Below, one piece after another: positions 13,927 to 22,000 of a stretch of 64,000 bases of DNA (position 1 is its first letter; the number at the start of each line of letters is the position of its first letter). The translations under genes were made by a program, and so were the position numbers. Source of the stretch: a virus; IMG/VR virus record IMGVR_UViG_3300030012_002710, positions 1-64,000 of that record; one strand, 5' to 3'. The notes beneath the pieces were generated by a model. The model was given only the letters and a program-made list of their open reading frames with translations. It was not told the origin of the DNA and did no database searches.

Positions 13927-14068
13927 TTTTAATAAAAGTTGGGAATTAAGTGTAGGGTTTTATCCAGGTGTATTATTTGGTATAAGATCTTATACAGAAA
14001 AAGAATATATACAACATGTACTATATCTACCTTTTGTAGATATTTGTTTAGAAATAGATAAAGATTAA
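13919..14068 (+). CDS. Hypothetical 49-aa protein
   Basis: ATG at 13919 gives 49 aa (MINFNKSWELSVGFYPGVLF), beta-like and aromatic-rich, with a short acidic tail. It overlaps the previous gene by 8 nt and ends 1 nt before nrdB. No recognised domain. Confidence 0.5.
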   Translation: MINFNKSWELSVGFYPGVLFGIRSYTEKEYIQHVLYLPFVDICLEIDKD

Positions 14069-14069
14069 T

Positions 14070-15038
14070 ATGGGATTATTTGACAAAAGAATACCTTATA
14101 AACCTTTTGAATATCCAGAATATTATACAGAAGGTTGGCTTAAACAAGCACAAGCTTTTTGGTTACACACAGAAATACCTATGTCTAGTGATGTAAAAGA
14201 TTGGAATGAAAAGCTTACACCAAGTGAGAAAAACTTAGTTGGTAATATATTACTTGGATTTGCACAAACAGAATGTGCCGTGTCAGATTACTGGACACAA
14301 AAAGTAGTAGGATGGTTTCCTAAACATGAGATACAGCAAATGGCTATGATGTTTGGATCACAAGAAACTATACACGCTGTTGCTTATTCATATTTAAATG
14401 AAACTCTTGGTCTTGAAAATTTTGAAGCGTTTTTACAAGACGAAGCAACAATGGAACGCTTTGATAATTTAGTTAGTTATGATGGAAATAAACCCACAGG
14501 AATTGCAAGAAGCATTGCTATATTTAGCGCCTTTGCTGAAGGTGTTAGCCTTTATTCTGCCTTTGCTGTTTTATATAGTTTTCAGCTCAGAAATCTGTTA
14601 AAAGGTATTGGACAGCAGATGAAATGGAGTGTGCGTGATGAGTCACTGCACAGTAAGATGGGTTGTGCTTTGTTCCGTCATATGTGTGAAGAAGATAAAA
14701 CATTATTAAATAATTGTAAAAAAGATATATTAGATGCAGCAAAAACAATGCTTAAAGCAGAAGAAAAATATATTGACAAAATGTTCGAGCAAGGAGATAT
14801 TGAAAACCTTAAAGCTTACAACCTCAAACAATTTATTAGAAAACGTCTCAACGAAAAAATTGTTGAACTCGGTTACAAAGACGAGCGGGACTACTTTAAA
14901 TTTGACAAAAAAGGAGCAGAAGATCTTGACTGGTTCTATCATCTTACCGGGGGCCACACTCATACTGATTTTTTTGCTGTGCGTCCGACTGATTATTCAA
15001 AAGCTAACGAAGGTGAAGACTTTGAAGACATGTGGTAA
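14070..15038 (+). CDS. nrdB: Ribonucleotide reductase class I, beta subunit
   Basis: A 322-aa R2 subunit carrying the metal cofactor. Metal-binding helix motifs: TEC at residues 67-69, QETIH at 98-102, Tyr at 106, FAEGVSLYSAF, and RDESLHSKMG. By spacing (31 residues to Glu99) the first ligand aligns with E. coli Asp84 but is Glu68, as in the chlamydial class Ic protein. The radical Tyr (Tyr106, E. coli Tyr122) is kept. It works with NrdA (15534) to make dNTPs. Two small genes separate the subunits. Confidence 0.92.
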   Translation: MGLFDKRIPYKPFEYPEYYTEGWLKQAQAFWLHTEIPMSSDVKDWNEKLTPSEKNLVGNILLGFAQTECAVSDYWTQKVVGWFPKHEIQQMAMMFGSQETIHAVAYSYLNETLGLENFEAFLQDEATMERFDNLVSYDGNKPTGIARSIAIFSAFAEGVSLYSAFAVLYSFQLRNLLKGIGQQMKWSVRDESLHSKMGCALFRHMCEEDKTLLNNCKKDILDAAKTMLKAEEKYIDKMFEQGDIENLKAYNLKQFIRKRLNEKIVELGYKDERDYFKFDKKGAEDLDWFYHLTGGHTHTDFFAVRPTDYSKANEGEDFEDMW

Positions 15039-15301
15039 TGATTAAGAAAAGATTTTTAAGATATTTAGTTAAAAACAGAAGGCTTTCACCTAAAGAAAGA
15101 CTAGCAAATAGACTTGGATATTTAGGTACAGGATTTATAATGATAAGTCCTTATTTATTACCGTATGGAAACATAGGTGCTATAACATATATTATAGGTG
15201 GCATTGTATGTACTCCACAGGTGTGGGTTGCTAAGCAATGGAATTTAGTTTTTATTAATTTTAATGTAATCATAGGTTACGCAATATATTTATTTAAATG
15301 A
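15038..15301 (+). CDS. Small membrane protein between nrdB and nrdA
   Basis: About 87 aa from ATG 15038, which overlaps the nrdB TAA by one base (TAATG). A GTG two codons upstream is possible but less likely. A very basic N-terminal 25 residues precede two or three hydrophobic segments (GYLGTGFIMISPYLLPYG; GAITYIIGGIVC; LVFINFNVIIGYAIYLF). The pattern resembles small phage YgjV/MtN3-like membrane proteins, but this is weak. Function unknown. Confidence 0.6.
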   Translation: MIKKRFLRYLVKNRRLSPKERLANRLGYLGTGFIMISPYLLPYGNIGAITYIIGGIVCTPQVWVAKQWNLVFINFNVIIGYAIYLFK

Positions 15302-15534
15302 AAGAAAGTACAATATTAGGAAAATTTAAAAAAGTAGAAAAACAAATGTTAGCAATAACAAATGTTATTAAACGTTTAATTCAAGATATAGGATCAGTAG
15401 AATCTATAGCTAATGGTACATTAAGTGCTTTAAAAATATCAATGACTGAAAAAGAGTGGGATGCTATAGTTGAAGAATTAAAACAAAAACACCAAGAAGA
15501 AAATAAACAAACAGATAAAAAGTTAGAACTATAA
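15298..15534 (+). CDS. Hypothetical helical protein
   Basis: A 78-aa protein, helical with a heptad-like N-terminal half (FKKVEKQMLAITNVIKRLIQ) and a Gln/Lys-rich tail. It overlaps the membrane-protein stop by 4 nt and the nrdA start by 1 nt. No recognised function. The middle resembles the short coiled proteins often found among phage nucleotide genes. Confidence 0.6.
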   Translation: MKESTILGKFKKVEKQMLAITNVIKRLIQDIGSVESIANGTLSALKISMTEKEWDAIVEELKQKHQEENKQTDKKLEL

Positions 15535-17252
15535 TGTGGAATAACGAATGGGAAAAAGGTGTTGATTATCCTTCATGGGGTAACAATGATATATATAAAC
15601 AAACTATATCTGGTGGTTATTTATTTAATGGTGAATCACCCCGTGATGCTTACATGCGAGTTGCTAAAACAGTAGCAAAACGTTTATACAAACCAGAACT
15701 TGCAGATAAGTTTTTTAATTATATATGGAATGGTTGGCTGTGCTTAGCTTCACCTGTGCTATCTAATACTGGTACAGATAGAGGTCTACCAATAAGTTGT
15801 TTTGGAATAGACGTAGCCGATAGTATAAACGATATAGGTAAGAAAAACCTAGAAATGATGTTACTTGCAAAACACGGTGGGGGTGTAGGTATCGGAGTTA
15901 ATATGATTCGTCCTGCCGGAGCTAAAATTACAGGTAATGGAACTTCAGACGGCGTTGTCCCTTTTTGCAAAATATACGACTCAACTATACTCGCGACAAA
16001 CCAAGGCGCCGTTAGAAGAGGAGCTGCAAGCGTTAATATCAATATTGAACACAACGATTTTCTCGACTGGCTTGAAATTAGAGAACCTAAAGGAGATGTC
16101 AATAGACAATCTCTTAACTTGCACCAGTGTGCTGTCGTTGGTGATAAGTTTATGCGAAAACTTGAAGCAGGAGATGCAGAAGCTAGAAAAAAGTGGTCAA
16201 GACTTATACAAAAACGTAAAGCCACTGGAGAACCGTATATCTTATTTAAAGGAAATACAAACAAAGCTAATCCAGCAGCATATAAGAAAAATAGTTTAAA
16301 AGTACATATGACAAACATATGTAGTGAAATAGTATTACAAACAGATGAATCACATAGCTTTGTGTGTTGTTTATCTAGTTTAAATTTAGCAAAATATGAA
16401 GAGTGGAAAAACACTAATATTATACATGATGCTATATGGTTCCTTGATGGGGTACTTGAAGAGTTTATACAGAAAGCTAAAGGTAAAATTGGGTTTGAAA
16501 ACTCAGTAAGATCTGCTGAAAAAGGTAGGGCTTTAGGTCTTGGTGTATTAGGTTGGCATACATATCTTCAAGAAAAAGGTTTACCTTTTGAAGGATTATT
16601 AGCTCAATATGAAACAAGAAAAATATTTAGTCAAATAAAAATAGAATCTGAAAGAGCATCAATGGCTTTAGCTGAAGTTTATGGTGAGCCATTATGGTGT
16701 GTTGGTACAGGTATGCGTAACACTCATTTAAGAGCAATTGCACCAACAGTTTCTAATAGTAAACTAGCAGGTAATATATCACCTGGTATTGAACCATGGG
16801 CTGCAAATGTATTTACAGAGCAGTCTGCTAAAGGTACATTTATAAGAAAAAATCCTACATTAATTAAATTATTAAGAAAATATAAATTAAATACTAATGA
16901 AATATGGGATAAAATATTAGAAGATGGTGGATCAATACAAGATATAAAAGAACTTGACAATATAGTTTTCGCTAATGATATACCTGTAAAAGAAGTATTT
17001 AAAACATTTAAAGAAATAAATCAACTAGAATTAGTTGCACAAGCTGGTTTAAGACAACAATATATAGATCAATCAGTATCTCTTAATCTTGCGTTTCCAT
17101 CAGAAGCAACACCTAAATGGATTAATAAAGTACATTTAGAAGCTTGGAAACAAGGTATTAAAACTTTATATTATATGAGAACTGAATCTGTGTTACGTGG
17201 AGATATAGCTGCTAAAGCTATGGATGATTCTTGTGTAGCTTGTGATGGATAA
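15534..17252 (+). CDS. nrdA: Ribonucleotide reductase class I, alpha subunit
   Basis: A 572-aa catalytic subunit, shorter than typical (about 750 aa) because the N-terminal ATP-cone is absent, so dATP inhibition through that domain is not expected. Active-site Cys89 (ISCFGID), Asn261/Cys263/Glu265 (NICSE), Cys278-Cys279 (FVCCLSS), radical-transfer Tyr546-547 (LYYMRTE) and C-terminal Cys567/Cys570 redox pair are all present. It is the last gene of the plus-strand block. Part of the middle (about 15900-16020) is 43-47% GC, above its flanks. Confidence 0.93.
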   Translation: MWNNEWEKGVDYPSWGNNDIYKQTISGGYLFNGESPRDAYMRVAKTVAKRLYKPELADKFFNYIWNGWLCLASPVLSNTGTDRGLPISCFGIDVADSINDIGKKNLEMMLLAKHGGGVGIGVNMIRPAGAKITGNGTSDGVVPFCKIYDSTILATNQGAVRRGAASVNINIEHNDFLDWLEIREPKGDVNRQSLNLHQCAVVGDKFMRKLEAGDAEARKKWSRLIQKRKATGEPYILFKGNTNKANPAAYKKNSLKVHMTNICSEIVLQTDESHSFVCCLSSLNLAKYEEWKNTNIIHDAIWFLDGVLEEFIQKAKGKIGFENSVRSAEKGRALGLGVLGWHTYLQEKGLPFEGLLAQYETRKIFSQIKIESERASMALAEVYGEPLWCVGTGMRNTHLRAIAPTVSNSKLAGNISPGIEPWAANVFTEQSAKGTFIRKNPTLIKLLRKYKLNTNEIWDKILEDGGSIQDIKELDNIVFANDIPVKEVFKTFKEINQLELVAQAGLRQQYIDQSVSLNLAFPSEATPKWINKVHLEAWKQGIKTLYYMRTESVLRGDIAAKAMDDSCVACDG

Positions 17253-17257
17253 AATAA

Positions 17258-17284
17258 AAAGGGAGACCTTAACGATCTCCCTTT
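17258..17284. terminator. Bidirectional intrinsic terminator
   Basis: AAAGGGAGA (17258-17266) pairs with TCTCCCTTT (17276-17284), a 9-bp stem with a 9-nt loop, placed between convergent operons. On the minus strand it is followed by TTTTTATTTT, a strong terminator. On the plus strand the tail TTTATA is weaker. It would stop both the nrdA transcript and the late minus-strand transcript. Confidence 0.85.
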
Positions 17285-17288
17285 ATAC

Positions 17289-17328
17289 AGGAACTTTGGG
17301 GTGTGGAAGCCCATTTTATCGTGTTCCT
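17289..17328. other. Second stem structure in the convergent gap
   Basis: AGGAAC (17289-17294) pairs with GTTCCT (17323-17328), enclosing TGGG (17297-17300) and CCCA (17310-17313), so a stem with an inner hairpin can form. It lies between the M15 gene stop and the terminator and could stabilise the 3' end of the late mRNA. No T tract of its own. Confidence 0.4.
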
Positions 17329-17681
17329 TAATATGTCCATATTACATCTGGTGATTTAGAAGGATCAGAATCTACATGAATAAAAGTATTACCTACTCCT
17401 ATACGATTAAATCCTACGTCTAATAAACAATTAATTAGATCATATCTATCCCTTGAATTATTACAATGCAAATCAGCTGCATAGCCTGTTAAGTGAGATG
17501 AATTAGGTTTACCACCTACTTTAGCATTATGAGCTGATGTGCGCATACCACTGTTTATTTTAATAGGTTTATCAAATTTAGATCTTGCTAAATCTAATTT
17601 TTCTAGAAAATCTACATTCATTAACCTACCACTACCTACCTCATCAGGTGAATCAAACTCAGTTATAGTAAAATATCTCAT
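17328..17681 (-). CDS. Peptidase M15-family endolysin
   Basis: About 117 aa. ATG at 17681 overlaps the upstream stop (ATGA) and is preferred over a start four codons earlier. Zinc-site motifs of M15A peptidases: SGMRTSAHNAKVGG...SSHLTGYAADLHC (His, then H-x-x-G-x-A-x-D) and FIHVDSD (second His). This fold cleaves peptidoglycan cross-bridges, so it is the likely lysin. Last gene of the late strand, downstream of a putative membrane or holin-like gene. Confidence 0.85.
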   Translation of the reverse strand: MRYFTITEFDSPDEVGSGRLMNVDFLEKLDLARSKFDKPIKINSGMRTSAHNAKVGGKPNSSHLTGYAADLHCNNSRDRYDLINCLLDVGFNRIGVGNTFIHVDSDPSKSPDVIWTY

Positions 17682-18118
17682 TTTTCCCCACATTTTTTAC
17701 TTGGATCATTAACTTGTCTCCAGTCTTCTTTTTCAAACCAGTCTCTTAATGTAGCACCTTTTTTTCTAGCACCTTTAACATTAGTGCTTGAAGATCTTTT
17801 ATATTTACCTGCTGCACCAGATTTTTGTTTAGCATTAACAAGTTTTTGTCTTTCTTCTTTACTCATACTTTTTATTTTAGAAGCAGGTAAACAAGTTTTT
17901 CTAGTACCACCACCTTTTTGTTTTTTAGCAGGGCCAGATCCTTTTTTTCTACAACTACCTTTAGAAAATTCAGAAGTACCAGGTACTCTTTCATAACCCG
18001 CCCAACACTCAAGTGGTGATGGTGGTTGAATAAAGCCTAATTTTTTAGGGCCTTTTTCTCCTTCTTCATTGCGTTTAGCCCAAACAGCTTTTCGCTGTGC
18101 TGCACTTACAAATCCCAT
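17678..18118 (-). CDS. Cys/Lys-rich basic protein (DUF5872-like)
   Basis: A 146-aa highly basic protein. The second half (KTCLPASKIKSMSKEERQKL, then GKYKRSSSTNVKGARKKG, then LRDWFEKEDWRQV) looks like a domain found in giant-virus and phage proteins that I associate with DUF5872; no search was run. It overlaps the next ATG by 4 nt. Charge and late-strand location suggest a virion-packaged DNA-binding protein, which is inference. Confidence 0.6.
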   Translation of the reverse strand: MGFVSAAQRKAVWAKRNEEGEKGPKKLGFIQPPSPLECWAGYERVPGTSEFSKGSCRKKGSGPAKKQKGGGTRKTCLPASKIKSMSKEERQKLVNAKQKSGAAGKYKRSSSTNVKGARKKGATLRDWFEKEDWRQVNDPSKKCGEK

Positions 18119-18240
18119 TATTTTTTCTTTTTAGGGTTTAATGATTTTAACATTCTATCTATTCTTACAGCTTGGCTTTTATGCATAGCTGAAGCTTTTT
18201 TTAATTCAGCAGATATTTGTTTTAACTTTTTTGGATCCAT
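18118..18240 (-). CDS. Hypothetical 40-aa basic protein
   Basis: A 40-aa Lys-rich helical frame (MDPKKLKQISAELKKASAMH start, ending NPKKKK). Its ATG and its stop each overlap the neighbours by one to three bases (TAATG type), which strongly supports translation. It forms part of a run of basic genes at 17.7-18.7 kb. No domain recognised. Confidence 0.55.
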   Translation of the reverse strand: MDPKKLKQISAELKKASAMHKSQAVRIDRMLKSLNPKKKK

Positions 18241-18383
18241 TAGTCTTTCTTTTTAGATTTACCCATATTACGAGGCCCACCTGCTTTAGTACATCTAACA
18301 CCCCAACCAGAAGCGTATGCACTAGGCCATACTTTAAATTTCTTTTTTGCTGCAGCTTTACACGCTGGACTTATTTTTCCCAT
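18240..18383 (-). CDS. Small basic protein with WPSAYASG motif
   Basis: A 47-aa protein: MGKISPACKAAAKKKFKVWP start, then SAYASGWGVRCTKAG and a Lys-rich tail. The K-V-W-P-S-A-Y-A-S-G...V-R-C pattern is one I know from nucleocytoplasmic large DNA viruses and some phages, function unknown. The two Cys may pair or bind metal. Stop and start overlaps with both neighbours support translation. Confidence 0.6.
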   Translation of the reverse strand: MGKISPACKAAAKKKFKVWPSAYASGWGVRCTKAGGPRNMGKSKKKD

Positions 18384-18385
18384 AA

Positions 18386-18664
18386 TTATTTTTCTTTATT
18401 TGAATTACAAAAGTTTCTTGCAGCTTCAACACTGCCAAATCCCCATTTTTTTAGAGCTCTTGCTTTTCTAGTAGGTTTACCTTTAGCATCTTTCATTGCA
18501 CCAGCCATACCTGCAAATCTACAAGCAAAAGAAACTCTTCTTTTATTTTTACCACTGGTTAATCTTTTACCAAGTGTTTTACCTGTTTGACTCTTATGTT
18601 CGCTACGCATTTTTCTATTTGATTTTTCATACGCGGCATCTGTTAGTTTTAATGGACTTTTCAT
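18386..18664 (-). CDS. Basic protein with CRFAGM motif
   Basis: About 92 aa from ATG 18664 (MKSPLKLTDAAYEKSNRKM); an upstream in-frame ATG would lie inside the preceding gene. The core RRVSFACRFAGMAGAMKDAK, then GKPTRKARALKKWGFGSVEA, recurs in many marine phage proteins as I remember them, without assigned function. Lys/Arg-rich and probably nucleic-acid binding or virion-associated. Confidence 0.6.
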   Translation of the reverse strand: MKSPLKLTDAAYEKSNRKMRSEHKSQTGKTLGKRLTSGKNKRRVSFACRFAGMAGAMKDAKGKPTRKARALKKWGFGSVEAARNFCNSNKEK

Positions 18665-18665
18665 A

Positions 18666-19091
18666 TTATTCGCCTTCACATTTTACTTCTTTACATTTGT
18701 TTTCACCACAAGTACATTTTTTTTCTTTATTATATACTGTATCAAAAGCATTTGCACCAAGAAGTGTTAATTGATCTATTATATTAGTTTGAACTGTAAT
18801 TAACATTTTTTCTAGTTCGTCTTTTTGTTGTACTAAATGTTCTACTTTTGATGTTAATCCTTCATTTGCTTTTTTTAGTTCATTAACTTCATCAGGATTT
18901 CTACCAATAACAGTCATTATTACAACTGATAAGCTACCTACTATCATACCTATTATAGATACAATAACGTCTTTATTTACGCTAGGTATTTCATTATAAG
19001 ATAAGAATATTAGTATACCTACTACAAGCATAAATATACCTATTGCACCAACGTAATGTCTAATTTCTTTTGCTACTCCGTTTTTTACCAT
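18666..19091 (-). CDS. Membrane protein with coiled coil, holin candidate
   Basis: 141 aa. Two membrane segments at about residues 12-32 (HYVGAIGIFMLVVGILIFLS) and 40-62 (DVIVSIIGMIVGSLSVVIMT), a coiled coil at about 68-105, and a Cys/Lys-rich tail (KKCTCGENKCKEVKC). Topology and location three genes upstream of the endolysin fit a holin or spanin-like role, but a second, better holin candidate lies at 47837. The Cys tail may bind metal. Confidence 0.55.
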   Translation of the reverse strand: MVKNGVAKEIRHYVGAIGIFMLVVGILIFLSYNEIPSVNKDVIVSIIGMIVGSLSVVIMTVIGRNPDEVNELKKANEGLTSKVEHLVQQKDELEKMLITVQTNIIDQLTLLGANAFDTVYNKEKKCTCGENKCKEVKCEGE

Positions 19092-19092
19092 C

Positions 19093-22000
19093 TTATTTTT
19101 TTCTTGTTTCTACTTTTTTACTTCTAGATTTTGCTTTTTTTGATCTTGTTTTTGTTGTTTTTCTTCTTTGATTTGGCCCTAATTTTTCTTCTGGTTTAAC
19201 ACCAAGTTCCCAGTCAGCCCAACCAGCTAACATAGCTATTCTTGCCCATGCTTCATAATCAGAACTACTTGCATTTCTTATATTTTCTATTTTTTTAAAA
19301 GCTCTATCAAGAGGTATATTAAATCCTGCTGCTAATAATTGGCCTGCTGCTAAGTAAGCAGGATTATCTAATGAAAAACCTTTTTCCATTATTTCTTTTT
19401 TATTCCAATCATAAGTTCTAAAAGCTGCTTTTACTTTACCAACTTTAGAAGATATAGGTGGTGATATTTGTAGTATTTCTTTTACTACCACATCTTGATA
19501 TTCAGGTCTTTTTTTATCTCCTTCTTGATATAATTTAGTTGCAGTATTTTTTAAAACAGATACAATAGCGCCACCAACACCTAAGCCTCTTAATATACTA
19601 TCAGCCATAGAGTTTAAAATACTAATATATTTTTTCTGTTTTTTCTTTTCTTTTTCTTCTAAAGTTTCGTCATCATCACCAAAACCTATAGCAAATAAAG
19701 CTTGTTGCATTGCGTTAAATAATAAGTTTTGAGCAAACCCATAATAAAATATTTTAGATATATTTGTCTTTGCGTCCCCTCGGCCATTCTTAAGATCGCT
19801 AGCAGCTTTTTTAATTAATCTCGTGTATTGCATTGGAGTGTTAGCAAAAGCCAATATAATACGTCCTAATGGACTAGCTTGTTGTTGACTAATTCTATCA
19901 GGCCTACTAGACTGCTGTGATTCTTCTGCTATTTCTCTAAAATCTAAAAACGCTTCTTTCTCTGCTTCGGCTTTGCTTTTACCTTGTTTTTGTAAAGATT
20001 TAATTCTATTTCTATAAAACGTAGCACCACCTGATGCAATTGCAAAGCTATCTGCTATTTGTGTAGGTAAAAACCCAAGTCTAAGCATTTCACTTATAAC
20101 ACCTCTTACCCCACCTTTTTTAGCCATATCAGCTATATCATTTTCATTTACATTTAACCTTAAACCGTTTCTTCTGTCTACCAAAAAATCACTGTTCATT
20201 AAAGTCATAAAATCTTTCCAAAATTGTGGTTGATTAGCAAACGCTTTACCTGCAGCAAATATATTATTATCTTTAAAATTAATAAAGTTAACAGCTGATA
20301 TAGTTTGAAGTACTGCAGATCTAGTATTAAAAAACATAATGGCACCAATAGAGTTTGTTAACCAGTCAGTTACTCTACCTGTTAATGTATCAGAATTAAA
20401 TTCTCTGTTTCTACCAGTTCGCATACGTTTTAATATACCTTCTAACGCTACTCTATAGTTTTTACCATATGCAGCTTCAAGTTTATTTAAATTAGCTCTA
20501 CTAAATATTTCATCTGCATTATATTGCCATTGTTCTAAATACTTAGCTCTTTTGATAGTATTAATACCATCCATTAAATCTGTAGTAATAGTACCAGCAA
20601 GCCACCCAAATTTAGGTGCAGGATATGAATCACCTTTTTGTAATCTTATTAACTCATTAGCAAAAGTTACAAGCTCAGGTTTACTTTCAACAAAGCTTAC
20701 TAATTCATTTATATCTGTTTGAGACATACCCTCTGGTCTCATACCCTGTAAATTCCATATATAAACTCTTACAGCTTGTTCTTGAGTATAAGGTTCTCCA
20801 GTTATTTTTTTTCTTAAATTTTTAGGTACAATTTTTAAATCTTGTTTAAGCTTTTTAAAATCGTTTTGTAATGCTATACGATCTCTTGATATATTATCCA
20901 TTGCTCTAGCAAATGGATCTAATAAATTTTTTTTATACCAAGCCATTTGAGCATCACCAAGTTTACCTTTACCTAAGGTTTTATATAATAAACCCATAAA
21001 GTCTTCAGCAGAAGGAGGTATAAAGAAATTAAACCTACCTTTGCTAGCACCAACAACCTGTGCTTTAACATCTGAGTATACTTTTTCTGCACCTATACCC
21101 GTTTTGTTTTCTATTATTTTATTAAAGTCGTCGCTTAAATTTTGTGATTTGCTAAATTTAATCTGAGCTTCAGCTTGCTCTAAATCTAATTCAGCCATTC
21201 TTTCTAACACCATATCATTAGTATAGTCTTGACGTTTACTAAATTTAACAACACTAGGTAGTTTTTCATTATTAAAAGGTGCAGCAAGTTTTTCTGATTT
21301 AATGAGATCTTCTTGTATTGCACTTATTAAATTTTTATCATAAATAGTTCCTTCAAAACCAAACTCTGATAAAACATATTTTGATGCTTCATTTTTATCA
21401 TAGAATCTATAATACTTAGAAGTGTTTGTTTTACCATAAGCATCTATTTCATCAAACTTATTTTTATAACCAAACATACCTTTAAAATCGTTAGCAATAG
21501 ATGTATCCCATGTGCCTGAAACAATAGACTTTAAAGACTGTACAGACTGCTGACTACTAGATTTAACATGTTCTAATTTTATTGGTCCATCTGGTTCACC
21601 TAAATAAAAACCATCTAAAGCAACTAAATCTCTTTCACCTTTTACGTTATCACTGTTTAATCTTTTTAATTTTAAAATGTAATCTAATCTGTTTTCAAAT
21701 TCTTTTTGATTTTTAGAATCATATAAATAATCTGTTAATAAAGAATTAAAAGCATTAAAAAAGTTTTTAGCAGATTCTTGATGTTCTCGTAAAGCTGGTA
21801 AGTTTTGTTTAGCAATTTTTATTTTTTCTTCTCTAGTTTTAGCTTCACTTATTTTTTTCTGAACATTTTTAAAACTACTAGCTGGTATTATAGTTTTTAC
21901 TTTATCAAATAACTTTTGCGTTTTTTCTGAAACCCATTTAGGTTTAGTATTAGTATCAAGTGCCTTGTAAAACTCTTCTAATTTTCCATCACCAGTACTT

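Noticed and set aside
15719-16414. Long minus-strand frame inside nrdA
   Set aside because: It overlaps a clearly conserved enzyme on the other strand and its translation has no protein-like pattern; explained by the raised GC of that segment.
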